Shown here one piece after another: positions 32,871 to 44,879 of a DNA stretch of 64,000 bases. The notes under the pieces were generated by a model. The model saw nothing but the letters and a program-made list of their open reading frames with translations. It ran no database searches and was not told the DNA's origin. Numbering within the stretch: the first letter of the stretch is position 1; each line of letters begins with the position of its first letter. The position numbers and the translations under genes are program-made. This DNA comes from Phallus indusiatus. Its lineage: Eukaryota > Basidiomycota > Agaricomycetes > Phallales > Phallaceae. The stretch lies in contig JAQFWX010000013.1 in the NCBI GenBank assembly GCA_027605045.1, positions 248,001-312,000 on the forward strand, read 5' to 3'.

Positions 32871-33287
32871 GTCGTTCCGCAACGTTGCCATCACTATCAA
32901 CGCACTCGGGCTAAGGTGACATCCTGGCTGCGACACCACCAATCTTCACCGTAATTCTTCCACAGCCCCTATTCTTTCCTAACGCTCGCTAGGACACCCC
33001 ACAATACAACCTCGTGTCACTCCGGCGGTTGACGGCGTCTGAGTTCTCCAAGCAAGAGCCCCAATCTACCACGCTGGGAGCGAGACAACGAGTCAAGATT
33101 GCACACTAAAACATATTGCGGAACAAGCTAAGTTTCATTTCATCACGAACACTCTTTTGAGTCCCAATGTTCTTTATCTCGATACATCATCAAAACTGTG
33201 TACAGTGTACTGCCGGCACTAATTCGAAATAACCTATTATCGTAACAAGTATGTACAGTCTCTTTCTCATTCACTTCAAATTCGTAT

Positions 33288-34808
33288 TTATTGTTCAAGA
33301 TGGATGCCCAGCTTCTCGAGTTTTGAAATTTGTGCCCGAGGAATGGTCAAAAAGTTCTGGAGCTCGAGCGTCTTCAACGGTTCACTCCCAGCCTTGACTC
33401 GTGCACTTTGCACCATCTCCATCTGTTTAAGTACAACTTTTGTCCCTCCGGTCGGTTTTTCTAAACTGTGGTACGTGAATCGTTCCAAACGAGGTAGTCT
33501 CCGTCCATCCATCAGAAGGTCACATACTGAGACGAAGTCGAAGGAGCGTAATACGGTTAGATGAGTGACCGTATCAAAGGTGTCCAATGTCGATCCCAGA
33601 AAAGTGTGATACCCTTCCTGACTCATCTCATAGTTCCGGTCCCCAAGTTGCTGTATAGATCGGTAATCCACTATAAATTCAACAAGGTTTGTAGCTCTTC
33701 GTTTCAACTGAGAAAACAGCGCCTCATATTTCATGTCCCAGGGAAATGAAATGTGGAAAGAGTTTGGTGGGGGTAATGACCAATAACGATCCATGCTTTT
33801 TTTCGAACAAGAGAACGGTACATGGAAGTCGTTGAAAAAATCACAATCTTCCCCAGAATGGCCTGTGGATATGCATGCAAATTGAAAGGGTTGAGGATAC
33901 ATAAACTGATCAGTGCATAGAGCGATACGGAAACTTTTCATCATTGGAAGATCAATGCTGTTTAGGTTATCCCACCCGTATTCTTCAGAACAATCTGCCG
34001 AAACACCCAAATAACTCAGGGCCGACGTCCGTATGGAGTAGGGTTCATTGAACCCATCTAAATCCATGCTGAGTACTCGCAGGTTCGGTAGGTTTATGAC
34101 GAGAGCCTCAGAGAAGTGGCTTCTACCGATCAAATTCAGAATTCGGAGACGAGGCAGCGCTTCCAGAACGCAAGGAATGGTGGCTCCAAGGCACGTGACG
34201 TCAATCTTTAGCCATTCGACACGATCCAGGCTTTGGGTTACTGGCATCAGTTCGCAGAGCACTGTGTCCGACAGCTCTAAAAATCGTGGATTAACCACAG
34301 AAAGGAATTCATGGAAAGATTCTTGTTGCCGACGCAACGGTTGAACAGAAACCTGCGACAGGATTAGGTTTTCCACCTGAGCAAGGTTTTTCCCGCCCGA
34401 GAAATTAAATTCCGAGTGGCCGTGAAGATATAGAGTTTTGATTTGAAAGTTATTGAAGTAATCAAAGCACGATTTGGACGAGCATTTGTTGCAGGACGAC
34501 GAGACGATACCGCGGCATACCGCGTACGAGGCAACGTCTATTTCGTGCGGTTTGGAACGGAAAATGACATCTCGGGCCAAATCGTGTAACTTGCTTTTCT
34601 TGCATTGATGTATTATAACGGTCCAAAATACTGATGTGTTTAACACGATAGAACGCCATCGACGACAGACCCATGATAATGGCAAATAAATATAGGGGTT
34701 TTGGAAAGACGAGGGACCGAGGAGGAGGAAAATCATGGTCAGAATTTCGAATGGGAGTTTCTGATTAATCAGGGAAGAGTCTTGACGCTGAGCCTTGACA
34801 AGAGGCAT
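33288..34808 (-). CDS. F-box-like protein, copy 4 (506 aa)
   Basis: Complete intronless frame from MPLVKAQRQDSSLINQK. The F-box is LPFEILTMIFLLLGPSSF with SWVCRRWRSIVLNTS. Later family blocks are LPRLRILNLIGRSHF, LNSIDLPMMKSFRIALC, STGHSGEDCDFFNDFHVP, LKRRATNLVEFIVDYRSI and RRLPRLERFTYHSLEKPTGG. It is closest to copy 1 (4933-6450): both have KCSSKSCFDYFNNFQI-type and SYAVCR segments. It heads block A; its inverted partner at 62495-63240 has lost the N-terminal half. Probable SCF substrate adaptor. Confidence 0.87.
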   Translation of the reverse strand: MPLVKAQRQDSSLINQKLPFEILTMIFLLLGPSSFQNPYIYLPLSWVCRRWRSIVLNTSVFWTVIIHQCKKSKLHDLARDVIFRSKPHEIDVASYAVCRGIVSSSCNKCSSKSCFDYFNNFQIKTLYLHGHSEFNFSGGKNLAQVENLILSQVSVQPLRRQQESFHEFLSVVNPRFLELSDTVLCELMPVTQSLDRVEWLKIDVTCLGATIPCVLEALPRLRILNLIGRSHFSEALVINLPNLRVLSMDLDGFNEPYSIRTSALSYLGVSADCSEEYGWDNLNSIDLPMMKSFRIALCTDQFMYPQPFQFACISTGHSGEDCDFFNDFHVPFSCSKKSMDRYWSLPPPNSFHISFPWDMKYEALFSQLKRRATNLVEFIVDYRSIQQLGDRNYEMSQEGYHTFLGSTLDTFDTVTHLTVLRSFDFVSVCDLLMDGRRLPRLERFTYHSLEKPTGGTKVVLKQMEMVQSARVKAGSEPLKTLELQNFLTIPRAQISKLEKLGIHLEQ

Positions 34809-34884
34809 CCTGTGCTATCTAACAAGGCAAAAAAAACTTGGGAGGACGAGTGCACGCTGCGAAGTTTGTGGCTGAGGTTAAGGA

Positions 34885-34945
34885 GGCGGCAGTCGGGATA
34901 TGATACGCTTCATCGGTTGGACCGATCGGAATCAAAATAAGCTTG
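34885..34945 (-). promoter_or_regulatory. F-box-family upstream motif, copy 4
   Basis: AAGGAGGCGGCAGTC, then TGATACGCTTCATC, then ACCGATCGGAATCAAAAT (palindrome CCGATCGG at 34922-34929), about 75-130 bases upstream of the copy 4 ATG. Best-preserved example of the shared arrangement. Confidence 0.6.
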
Positions 34946-35202
34946 ACTTCAAACTGCACAGATTATATGTTCCCAAGCTGATCGAATCAACAGAAGAAAG
35001 TCAACCGAGGAATAAATAAGATGACATCGTTTGACATCGTTTGAAAATACGTCATATAATTGATAACCCTCTCAACGCTATTAGGAACATTCTAACCATC
35101 TCAAATTCTCAACGTGCCCTGGACCCACACTTTTCTCCCAAGAACTTGCAAAAGTGCTGGAGCCTGGATTATTCTCCCCGGCGTGCCATTTATCTTCAAC
35201 TA

Positions 35203-35740
35203 CTAAGCACCCCTTCGTTGTGTCGCGCGCGAATTGAGTCTTCTGTATGTTAACATGGTAATTCTCTCAGGGCAACTCGAAGTCAATTTTCTCGGATGTG
35301 TTGAACTAGAACATCCACTTAAACATCTAGAGATGGCATCTCTTAAATTCGGTGACGCTATAGATATCGTCTCTTCCACAACGGCTTTTAATTTGAGTTG
35401 CTTGACTCTTGTGACGTGAGTGGCTATATGATCCAACTCAATTATAATGCTTATGTCTTCGCATGTAGCAGCCCAGGATTACTAAATACAAATTCTTTCA
35501 AGTCGCTGTGACGATTTATGGCGGTTCGTGCGATCCAATGACAGTGCCCAATCCGAGACGCTAGCTAAGAAGAAAAATGGTTTTTTTTGCTGTGCCATGA
35601 CAAGATTTCAGGCACGGTATTGGCAATGTGGCCAATGGTTGTTGATCTTCTTCATCTGCGAAAAAGGTTCCGGCAGTTTTATTGGTCGCTGTCAGGACTT
35701 TCCTGCGTTCAGCGCTGATTATATTCCATAATTTTATATT
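35203..35740 (-). pseudogene. Fragment of an unrecognised gene shared by both blocks
   Basis: A minus-strand frame contains LDHIATHVTRVKQLKLKAVV, ETISIASPNLRDAISRCLSG and PRKLTSSCPERI. The inverted block has the matching LDHIATYVARVERLKVGAVV (62235-62360), preceded by SQRLERICTIRQSRATGED. Here the corresponding upstream part is interrupted by stops. The Leu-spaced pattern could come from another F-box/LRR protein, but I cannot assign it. Confidence 0.4.
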
Positions 35741-35897
35741 TGAAGCCTCGTCACGCGTTGATCATCACGTACGAAGTAAAAAACGATGCGGCACTGGGCT
35801 ACTGATAACACCGGTACCTTAGTCGCATTTCACCTAACTTCCTTCATCTCTTCACCTTCACGCATCCTCATACGCACAAAATCGCTAGAGACACACC

Positions 35898-38800
35898 ATG
35901 TCGGAAACACTTGACTTGAACGAAACAACACCACACGTCGAGGCTCCTGATGAAGGTAGCGAAAACACTGGAACGGCTCAGAAACAGCGTGATGACCAAA
36001 GTGAACGTCCCAAGCCTCCGTCCATAAACGTGACCCCGACCCAGGCTTTAAACGAAGAAGGCGAACAACCTGCTGCCTTGCCAGCGAAGGGTCAACAGTC
36101 TGATGAAAGAATAGAAGATTTAGTGAGCCTTTTCCGTGATTTCCTTGGTAAGCTGTTTTATCGTGTGTGGAGATTGCTCACCTGAATACATTTTAGAGGC
36201 TGCACCTAACAAATCAGTTCCCACTTCTTCTCCTCTCACACAATTAAACAAGGCAGGACGTAAAAGGTTTTTCGGACTAGCCAAAGGCTTTTCTCAAGAA
36301 ACTGGCTGTAAGTCTGTGGCAATTGAGATTCCATTTGATTTTGCATGACTTAAGGTGTTGTATGTTAGCGAATAATAGATATGATTACGAGCACAAGTAT
36401 CCACGAGATCGATTTGGAGAGGAGGTTTCCGACAATTCTCGCATTTGGTTGACGTACCTCGACGAAGCCGAATTGTTTGATCGCGAGAGAGCAGAAGGGT
36501 GGAAAGAGACAGTGGATGTACTTCTCGTTTTCGTAAGCAAAACGTTCATTCGTAAATGTAATCATAGTGTTTGAAACTTTATATACATCAGGCTGGTCTA
36601 TTTTCTGGCGTTATAACAACATTCATCTCACAGGCCTCACAAAGTCTGCAAAAAGACAATACTCAAGTTTCCGCGTCCCTGTTGTTCGAAATAGCCCAAG
36701 TCTTACGAGCAAAATCTAACGGAATGTCGACAAATATGATTCCAAACTCAACAATGAATCCTAATTCACCCTTCGCGCCATCGACGAATGCCGTTTTGGT
36801 GAATGGTCTATGGTTCACCAGTCTGGCAATTACATTATCGGCTGCACTGTTTGCCGTTCTTGCGAAACAGTGGCTATATTATTACCTATCTTCCATCCCT
36901 GGGACGGCGAACGAAAAAGTGAGAGCCAGACAGTTGCGATTCAATGGATTTGAGTCATGGAAGGTTGCAGCTATCATTGAACTCCTTCCCATCCTCCTTC
37001 ATCTCGCTGTCGGCATGTTCCTCACTGGGATTATTATATTATTGTTTCCGTTGGATGTTCATATTGCCGGGACGATTGTGTTCATCGCTGGCATCACCTA
37101 TGCGTCATATTTCATTTCAGTGATGCTGCCTATTTGGTACCCGGAGTGTCCGTATACAACCTCGTTAACGATTTACATCGGGATTTTCATTTTGGCTCTT
37201 CGACAAGTTTTCCAAAAGTTGAATCAGGGATTCCAAGCTGTCTGGGGAAAAATAAATTTCAAAGCTCGGCTTACTGTTGAGTATCTCGGCCGAAGCCTCG
37301 TCCGACGCGGATTCATGTTCATTTCAAAGTTAGGCGGTGTGGTGCACCATGGTTTTCGAAGACTCCGGTCTACCATATTTTCTCACAAGCTCCCGAAATT
37401 CACGAAGTGGAGAGAAGAGAATATTAAAAAGGCTGTCAAAAATGCAACATCCCTTGACTCTGAGGCGCTCCGTTGGCTCTATGTTACTTCTGCAAACAGA
37501 AGTGTTCATCGAATGATTGCACGGTGCGCAGCTGTGCATCCAACCATTGTTGACAATGTTGATTACAAACTTCGTCGGGATCTCCTGCGCACTTTAGAGG
37601 TCAGTGAAACCAACGTTGTGGATTTGCGTTATGGTCTGTGTTTGGATCTCCTGAAACGGTATAGTCGCAATCACTGGGATTTCCTCCTGTCTATTCCCAA
37701 TGTGGATGTGATAGAAAGTCAGCTGGAAGGAGAGTATCAAACCTATCTCCGCGTTGCAGACACCATGTCATTGTCTTATATAAAGGAACAGAAGATTCAA
37801 ACTCTCCACAATGCTATCAACGGCGATTTTAGTCTTCCACTAGCCATGTGGCATCACCTCTTAGGTTGTCCAACCGACGCTATGGTGGCTGTGCATATAC
37901 TCACCGATGGAACCGTGGGTCTATTCAACTGGAAATTCAATCCCACTCGTGAACTTATCCGTGATGCGGGTTTAGTATGCTTTAATAGTGAAGAGCTGGG
38001 ATGGTGGAAATTTGGATATCTGTTTCGTTACTTTGAACTTGGTGACCCCGACTATTCATCAGAAGACAAAACTTATGAAATGTGCTATCTCCTTCTTATC
38101 ACCATTTATGGCAACCTCACCTCCGATGATCCGATCATCACCAACAAAGAACAAAGACAGGAGTCCTTGGAAAAGGCGCTTGGCAGCTTTTTGCGCCGTC
38201 TTCGATCACCTAATCGACACTCTCGCCGATTAGAGGATGCCCTCCGTTTCTTCACAGAGATTTACTGCGTGGACTCGTTCTGGTGCGAGTGTATGACAAA
38301 TAACGCTAGATTTTATGCAGTTCTTATTCTGCTTTCCAGGCCATTCTTGCTATGGAAAGGCCCTTGGCTGGATAACTGCTTGCCGTTTACGGATGGTCAC
38401 AACCTTTCTCTCATATATCAATGGTATTCGCGAGACCTCAGTCCATACCTCTCATTTAACACACCTCCCCTGTTCCCACTGTTGCTCGTGCCCCAGAACC
38501 GACACCATCTATTCGTGATCCTCTCAAATGATCCTAATGCGCTATCCCACTTTTCAAATTGTATTCGTAATTTGGCAGAATATCAATTTGTCGATGCGGA
38601 AACGAGCATATATCGAATCTTAATGGACCTCCTCAAATATGTGGACGCGAGGAAGAATTCCCTCTTCACCATCCTTTATGACCCCTCCGTGCTTGTGCAA
38701 ATATGGAAACTCTTGGTGTGTTGGAAATGGGAAAAGAAAACATATTTCAGGCTTGTGAAATCAAAGCTCAAGAGGGACAAGTTGGATGAGCTATTTGCCG

Positions 38801-39175
38801 CTATGAACACACTGGCGCGATCTGTCCACTTGGGAAACTTACCTGCGGTGGGTCGGCATCTGTACAGAGACAGAGACAATGTCCGTTCTGCTTTAGTGGC
38901 ATCTGCGCGTGAGTTTGGACAATTTATAGGTGTGTCCCACACACAATTTGAGCCCACTGCCGATCAATCCGCACCTGAGAATGCGGCGTCAGACAAGGAT
39001 CATGATACTGAAGAGCGTGCCCAGGTGTCTGAGGTACTTTTCATCTTCCGAGTCCTTTGAAAGTCTCCTTACTAAGACATTTGTTCAGCATCAAAACTAT
39101 CACACCATAGCTGATTGGATGAAAAATGTGTTCAAGTTTGTTTGGTCAAAGACACCCCGTCAAATAGATCAATAG
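35898..39175 (+). CDS. DUF6535 membrane protein, intact copy (1017 aa, 5 exons)
   Basis: Exons are 35898-36147, 36197-36307, 36369-36532, 36592-39033 and 39089-39175; phases close to 1017 residues. After a disordered N-terminus (MSETLDLNETTPHVEAPDEG) comes the DUF6535 signature: DNSRIWLTYLDEAELFDRER, EGWKETVDVLLVFAGLFSGV, ITTFISQASQSLQKDNTQVS, and four membrane segments including VNGLWFTSLAITLSAALFAV, AKQWLYYYL, IIELLPILLHLAVGMFLTGI and IVFIAGITYASYFISVMLPI. The remaining about 750 residues are cytosolic-looking and helical (ASQ SLAR-type repeats are absent). DUF6535 proteins are widespread in agaricomycetes and their function is unknown. The broken sister copy is at 58506-61757. Confidence 0.88.
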
Positions 39176-39825
39176 CTGGTAGATCAATGTACAGATAGCC
39201 GAAAACATAGCTGCATTAAATCTAAGTTACACTCCCGTTGTTGAAGGGTCGGGCTATTTATTCAGAGGATACGCTCATATTTGAGGGGATCTCTGATAAG
39301 ATTTGGACTGTTTTTCTTTTTATACCCTAATCTCGAATGACTAAGGCTGTACCATCGCCGTGGTTTCGGTAGAGAAAGCTCATTGAAGGCTCGGACTGGA
39401 GGCACGAGTCGAGTAAATTAAACTTTCGGATGAGTATTATCAGTTGTATGTCTTTTTTCATCCGAAGTTTATAGTATATCCACCTGCCATTGGAGCAGGC
39501 CCAATATATAGTTGCCCCGCTTGAAAATATAATATTGATGATGCCACTGTTCCCGCGGGGTTCGTGACCTTCGCAACCTTGTGAAAATTTGACACAAGTG
39601 GTTTACTTATGTAAAACAATACATGAAGCTTCGTGGAAGATTGGCTCGCTTTGATTACCGACCATGGCGGAATATTCCATGTTTTTCAACAAGATCAACA
39701 GAATTTTGATCGAGCATAAAGACTGACTCTGTCAGAATAATAATAGAGTAAGGATTCAATACTTGAACGAGTTTCCGAATACTAACTTTCCATTACATAT
39801 ATACAACGATAAGAATACACGTGCT
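39176..39825. other. Convergent intergenic region
   Basis: It lies between the 3' ends of the DUF6535 gene (+) and the kinase gene (-). Part of it (to about 39260) matches the 3' flank of the DUF6535 copy at 58500. No gene is seen. Confidence 0.5.
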
Positions 39826-40901
39826 CTATATTTCTTCACTAACCTCCAACACTCTCTCCATCACTCGGGAAAGGTTCTCCGTCATGTCCTCCTCTGTTCC
39901 ATCCAACACGATCAGGTCGGGAATTACGTCATTCAAATCCCCACCCTCCACGTCTCCGTCTGTGAACAGATGTTGGTGAGCGCGAACATATGCTGGATAA
40001 ACGATTTGCTCCCAATATAGAGGCGGATCTCGCCATAAAGATCCCTCTGGGTCGGTTTGTACTTCTCAGGTCAGAAAGGGCACCGGTATTTTGGCATACT
40101 CTGACGTACCAGCAGTGTGGTATCCATGTCGCTCGTGACGACGACGTTTGAGGATATCATATGGCACTCGGAGGAATACTCGTATGTCTAGTTGTTTAAT
40201 TATATCCTGATATTGAAATCGTTGGGCAAAATCTGAATTCCGGTGATTGATTTAACTATCAACATACCGGGTGCCAATACATGAGAAATCCATCAAGAAT
40301 AGCCCAAACTATCTTCTCGCCACTTCTTTCAGCTCTTCTCCGGGCGATTGCTTCGCTTCTTGACTTCCATGTATTCAGTACTTCATTATTTACCGGCACA
40401 AGTTTAAGCTGGTTCAAATGATCGTGTGATTTGAATGAGTCGGGTATGACGCCCGTTTGTTTAATATCGTGAAGGAAGGTATTCAGACGAGGCCAGTCAA
40501 TTGCACCTGGCGCATCGTCCCAATCTTGAACTTTGTATTCTGGATGAATTGGTATCAATGCTTGTGGCTAGGATAGTAGCACATTGGAATGAGAATATTG
40601 AAGTAGGAATTCAGCTAAAGTGAACGCACCGGCGCAAAATCCTGCCAAAATCGCGGAAGCTATTAGGTACGATGAAAAAGAAGGAAAGTCACTGGGACAA
40701 ACGTCTTGGTGTATGATGAGGCTGTTATGAAGACATGTTCTCAAATGCTTTGCTAAAGTCGTTTTTCCTGAGCATGTCGCACCTCTTTTGTCAAAGCCCT
40801 GTCAAGTAAAAAAAGGAATGAAAAAAACGTGGAACGGGAACACGCACACACCCAACGGCAATTGTAATGACTTTGACCTTCAATTCTTCACGTCCGTCCA
40901 T
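39826..40901 (-). CDS. NRK1: Nicotinamide riboside kinase (259 aa, 6 exons)
   Basis: Exons are 40852-40901, 40703-40784, 40630-40641, 40268-40567, 40110-40206 and 39826-40064; phases close to 259 residues. The enzyme phosphorylates nicotinamide riboside to NMN in NAD salvage (cytosolic P-loop kinase). Evidence: Walker A GGATCSGKTTLAKHL (residues 17 on), split by intron 1; HQD-DFAP supplying the catalytic Asp region, with DFAP coded by a 12-base exon; IPIHPEYKVQDWDDAPGAID; PRLNTFLHDIKQTG; KIVWAILDGFLMYWHP; the lid segment LKRRRHERHGYHTA; and DPEGSLWRDPPLYWEQIVYP. All match the NRK family layout. Block B at the right end retains only exon 5 of a second copy. Confidence 0.9.
40630..40641 (-). 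other. 12-base microexon of the NRK gene
   Basis: GATTTTGCGCCG (minus strand) encodes Asp-Phe-Ala-Pro. It is bordered by TTGGCAG upstream and GTGCGT downstream. Including it restores the family-conserved QDDFAP motif and keeps the frame open into PQALIPIHPEY; skipping it would delete four residues in frame. Confidence 0.8.
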
Positions 40902-42038
40902 TCAAAAACTACTTGTTCGGCCGGTTATCCGCTGGGAGACATTCAATCAATTTTCAGAATGGTGTGACACTGTGATGTTGTGACAGAGTTCCGACGGTCC
41001 GATCCGATGCGGCGTCCGCGGGGCGTCAAAACACCGTGTGGAGTTTTTTCTTTCCAAGTATTCCTTGCGACCGCCATCTATGAACATTTGAATCTTCTGT
41101 CTACGCTAAGAATCTTAATAAAAAGAAGAGAAGCTGCATACGTGGACTACTCAAACATAGCACACCAAACTCGGGTCGAACTACTCCCGCACCGCCGTGG
41201 ATATGCCCCGTGTTTTTAAGGTTAAACGTCCAGTGCGGATGGGATGGTCGTTGAACTGTGATATTGAAACCCTTGTATCTGGCAAGTGGAATAGATATAT
41301 CTCATACAATATTTTTTCTGATTCGATAATTTTAGTTTGACACTAGTTCGCCTTGACCGTGTCTGAACCATACTCGGCATCCACTTAAAAACACACATCA
41401 CGCATGCTGTGCACAAAGGCGCAAATACTTTTATAGTTCAGACGGACATAATCTATTGATCTCGATTTGACCACAGGATGAACATACTCAACAATGAAAG
41501 TCGTCTAACCTATTTTGGACCGTCGAGAGCGACTAGTGCCTGTTCCTGCCAATCCCCTCTACATTCGGCTTGGATGGACAGGTGCAAACTTTATGTAACG
41601 ATGGTCGCCCAGTCAACACCTCCTCAAACAGTCTTAGTCTTTCATATTTTTTGTTTCAGTATGGGTATTCACTATACGCCAGCATCGTGTTTCTATTAAA
41701 TGCTTGCGTCGGCAACATAATCATTCATACAATTAGTCGTCGAGACACTCCGTTGGCCTCGCTTTATTTTGAGGAGCCTGTCCGCATCAGACCCGACTTT
41801 ATGGTTGTATATCCACCTTCCTTCCTTTCTGGCTTAACGCCGCTGCAGCCTACTGGCTAATGAAAAAACTTGCACCGCTGTTCATTCAATTACATTACAA
41901 CGACAATGAGATAGGCGATAATCCGAACAAGTCCCGCGCTGTGCTGTTTTTTTTTCCGTTTCTTCTTTCGCCGAATCATATATAACCTACACCTCAGGTA
42001 GCGATGGTAGTAACTTTTCCACAATATCTCTCCCAACG
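40902..42038. other. Intergenic between NRK1 and P450
   Basis: The left part (40940-41110) is the NRK1 upstream region, which recurs inverted at 63830-63985. Frames at 41478-41860 (+) show no recognisable domain. The right part holds the P450 promoter (ATATATAACC near 41980). Confidence 0.45.
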
Positions 42039-44142
42039 ATGCTGCTCACGACTTCTTACGACACCCAATGTCTCTTTGTATACTGTACTCTTTGTTTTCT
42101 TACCTTGTTGTCGACGATCTACTCTGTGTCTGCTGTATTATATTGGATTCGAGAGAAAAGACGATGGGCATGGTTTTTTTTTCTCGGACTGTACTTTCAC
42201 TAACGTGGTTATCCATTGCAGCGTTCCATCCCTTCTGTTGGATGCAATGGTCTAATTACTTCTATTAAAGCCGCGTTGGACTTCGACACACTCGCTAAAG
42301 ATTTGGTTATACAGGGTATAAATAGGGTAATCTCATTACCTAAAACCTTTGGGCGGTCTAAATTTATTTATACATTCTAGTACCCGAACGGACTGTTTAG
42401 ACTGTCGTTGTTGAAAGGGTGGCATGTTGTTTTGACTAAACGAGAATATATTGAAGCATTGCGTAAAGCTCCGGAGGAGGTAGCATCTCTTGACATCATA
42501 GTGGAAGAGGTGAGTAGCGGCAATACCCCATTCTTACTTCTCTACCGGATTAGTAATTGTCCCTTTATAGACGTTTTGCACACCATACCTGCTTACACCG
42601 GCACTTACGACGAACCCATACCATCTCCACATTGTGAAAGGACAATTGATGAACTCCAAAAACTTGAATGCTCTTTTTCACGAGGTTCATGATGAATTGG
42701 TGCTTGCTTTTGATGATGAGTTTGCAAAATTGGATAGTAAGTTCTATATTTCTGTTTGGAACTGCGGACTCAAATTTTACGTTTGATTACCCAAGACTGG
42801 AGGGCAGTACCAGCTTATTCAACAGTTCTACAAATAATAGCTAGAACGACAACTCGAGCTTTAGTGGGAGCACCGTTATGTGAGTACGCACTTTACGTGA
42901 GATTGTGCCCTCTTATATTGTTTCCAGGCCACAACCCAAATTTCATAGAAGGAGTACTGCAATGTACAATTGACGTCATAAACGGTCGTCGAACACTTGG
43001 CATGTTCCCGTCCTTTTTAAAACCGTCAGTTTATATCGTTACGTTCTCGACTTTTATTTGTCTTACATTAGGAACAGACTCGCGGCTAGATACCTCACTG
43101 GCGTTTCTCAATCTGTCGAAGCTACTGCAAAGTATCTAGAACCTGTTATTAAAGAGCGGCAACGGCAGATGGCCATGTACGGTAAAGATTATCCTGGCAA
43201 ACCGGTGAGTTACATTCAAAGCAACTACGGACAGTTTGTCTAACTCACAGACGATTAGCTGGACTTTTTGACTTGGTTGTTGGACGAAGCAACCGGGGAA
43301 GAACAATCTGTGCAAGCTTTGACATTGCGTATACTGTTTGTATCGTTTTCAGCGATCCACACCGCATCAATGGTTCGTAACTATTTTTCTTTGCTGATAA
43401 GGGTTTCTTACGATTATGCTCTTTGAAGACTTTTACTCACGCATTATACTACTTGATTACATACCCCGAGTACTTGGAACCTCTACGAGAAGAGATAGAA
43501 TCGATTGTAAACGAAGAAGGCTGGTCGAAAAGCTCCATTAGCAAAATGGTAAAGCTGGATAGTTTCCTAAAAGAGAGTTTGAGATTGAGTGAAACTCATG
43601 CAAGTAAGAGAGAAAAGCAAACACCATCGTTGTGCTATTTCTGAATCTTCGCTTTTGTTTTTTTAGCTGCCATGCATCGCAAGTTGCGAGCCGACTTTGT
43701 ATTTTCAGACGGGACGCGGATTCCCAAAGGTACTGTAGTCTCCGTAGCGGAAGACTCAGTATATCGGAATAGTACCCTTTGTCCTGAAAACGATCGATTC
43801 GATGGATTTAGATTCGTCGATAACACAAGCCGGAGTAGCAACCAATTTGCGTCTACCAGTTTGGACTATCTCCCATTCGGGCACGGTAAAAGAGCTTGGT
43901 GAATCCAACTTCGTCTGTTTTTCTTTTATTTCAAGTAACTCATTATATCTATAAACAGTCCTGGTAGATTTTTTGCGGCTGACGAGATAAAAGCCATGAT
44001 GGCGCACCTTGTCCACAATTATGATGTTCGGATGAAAGTCGAAGGAGAAAAGCGGCCTTCAAATATATGGATTGGGTTGGCGTGTATGCCAGATCCATTT
44101 GTGGAGATCATGGTTAAACGGAAAAAGTCTGCCAATTTGTAA
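42039..44142 (+). CDS. Cytochrome P450 monooxygenase (about 510 aa, 11 exons)
   Basis: Exons 2-11 join cleanly: 42222-42326, 42381-42509, 42571-42736, 42796-42879, 42928-43024, 43072-43204, 43259-43372, 43429-43603, 43667-43898 and 43959-44142. They carry IPSVG, YPNGLFRLSLLKGWHVVLTK, the I-helix FVSFSAIHTASMT, the K-helix ExxR as LKESLRL, TAMHRKLRADFVFSDGTRIP, PENDRFDGFRF and the haem loop FGHGKRACPGRFF, whose Cys codon is split by the last intron. This pattern is that of fungal ent-kaurene-oxidase-like P450s; the substrate is unknown. The first exon from ATG 42039 encodes a plausible membrane anchor (VYCTLCFLTLLSTIYS) but its 5' splice site (a GTTTTT after GCATG) leaves exon 2 out of phase, so the N-terminus is unresolved or damaged. 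Confidence 0.82.
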
Positions 44143-44541
44143 ACGAGGTGCCAGTGTTGGCATGAATTACATATTTAAGCGAATAAATGATGGTTTAAAC
44201 ATTAAATTTCGATGTGCTTGTGTGATGTTACGTCACGGTAAGGTAAAAAGTTTCTTTTACGACCATTTAATTATCGATGTACCAGCTTTGGCAATAAGAA
44301 AGTCAATATCATATGCTGTGGGAACTCTTGCTTGAACGATGAATTTATAGATATTCAAATCGCGTCTCGCTTCAGTTGTTTGAATTTAAATTCAATTCTG
44401 AAAAAAGGAGGTCTCGACTGACTCCCCTGACATCCGCAGTGGTTGGATATCGATAGACCCAATAAGAGCCCGCCTCTTTCTTGCTTCCCTTTGTACATAA
44501 CTCCACCCGAAGAAATAAACACATTTATGGGACTTAGATAG
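44143..44541. other. Intergenic with repeat edge
   Basis: From about 44460 the sequence matches repeats elsewhere: CTCCACCCGAAGAAATAAAC (44503) recurs at 45192, and GCCCGCCTCTTT recurs near 19678. No gene is seen. Confidence 0.4.
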
Positions 44542-44853
44542 TGTTGCTTGGGCAAACAGGCTACACGGAGATTTGTCAGCGCTCGGTATATGCGCCGGTC
44601 CGTCAACTTCTTGCCAAATTTGATTATTTTTGTACCTTTCACCCGTTCGCAATTAAACTTTCAGCCTTTTCTATTATCTTTAGATTACATTTTAGCACCA
44701 TTCCAATTTCCCGGAAACTCACAAATAATGTATATAAAAACCTTTCTCTAGCTTACAAAATACAACAACAATGTTTCCCTCCTATTTTTCCCTGTGAACA
44801 CACATCCGCTGATTCCCTTATCTTCCCTGTTCGCTCCTGAGGCGCACGTATCA
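44542..44853 (+). mobile_element. Solo LTR, 312 bp, copy 1
   Basis: It starts TGTTGCTTGGGCAAACAGG and ends GCGCACGTATCA. It is flanked by ATAG on both sides (44538-44541 and 44854-44857), a short target-site duplication. A second copy follows 26 bases later and a third, inverted, lies at 63475-63785. Confidence 0.75.
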
Positions 44854-44879
44854 ATAGTTAGGAAGCTATTGACAGGTGG

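Larger units (their letters stand above)
32880..41110. repeat. Segmental duplication, block A (F-box, DUF6535, NRK1)
   Basis: The block shares sequence in inverted orientation with 57950-63985 over several stretches: 32880-33060 with 63200-63400; the F-box 3' half (33288-34040) with 62500-63200; 35240-35900 with 61760-62440; the whole DUF6535 gene (35898-39200) with 58500-61757; NRK1 exon 5 (40100-40240) with 57950-58120; and 40940-41110 with 63830-63985. Block A carries the intact genes. Confidence 0.8.
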
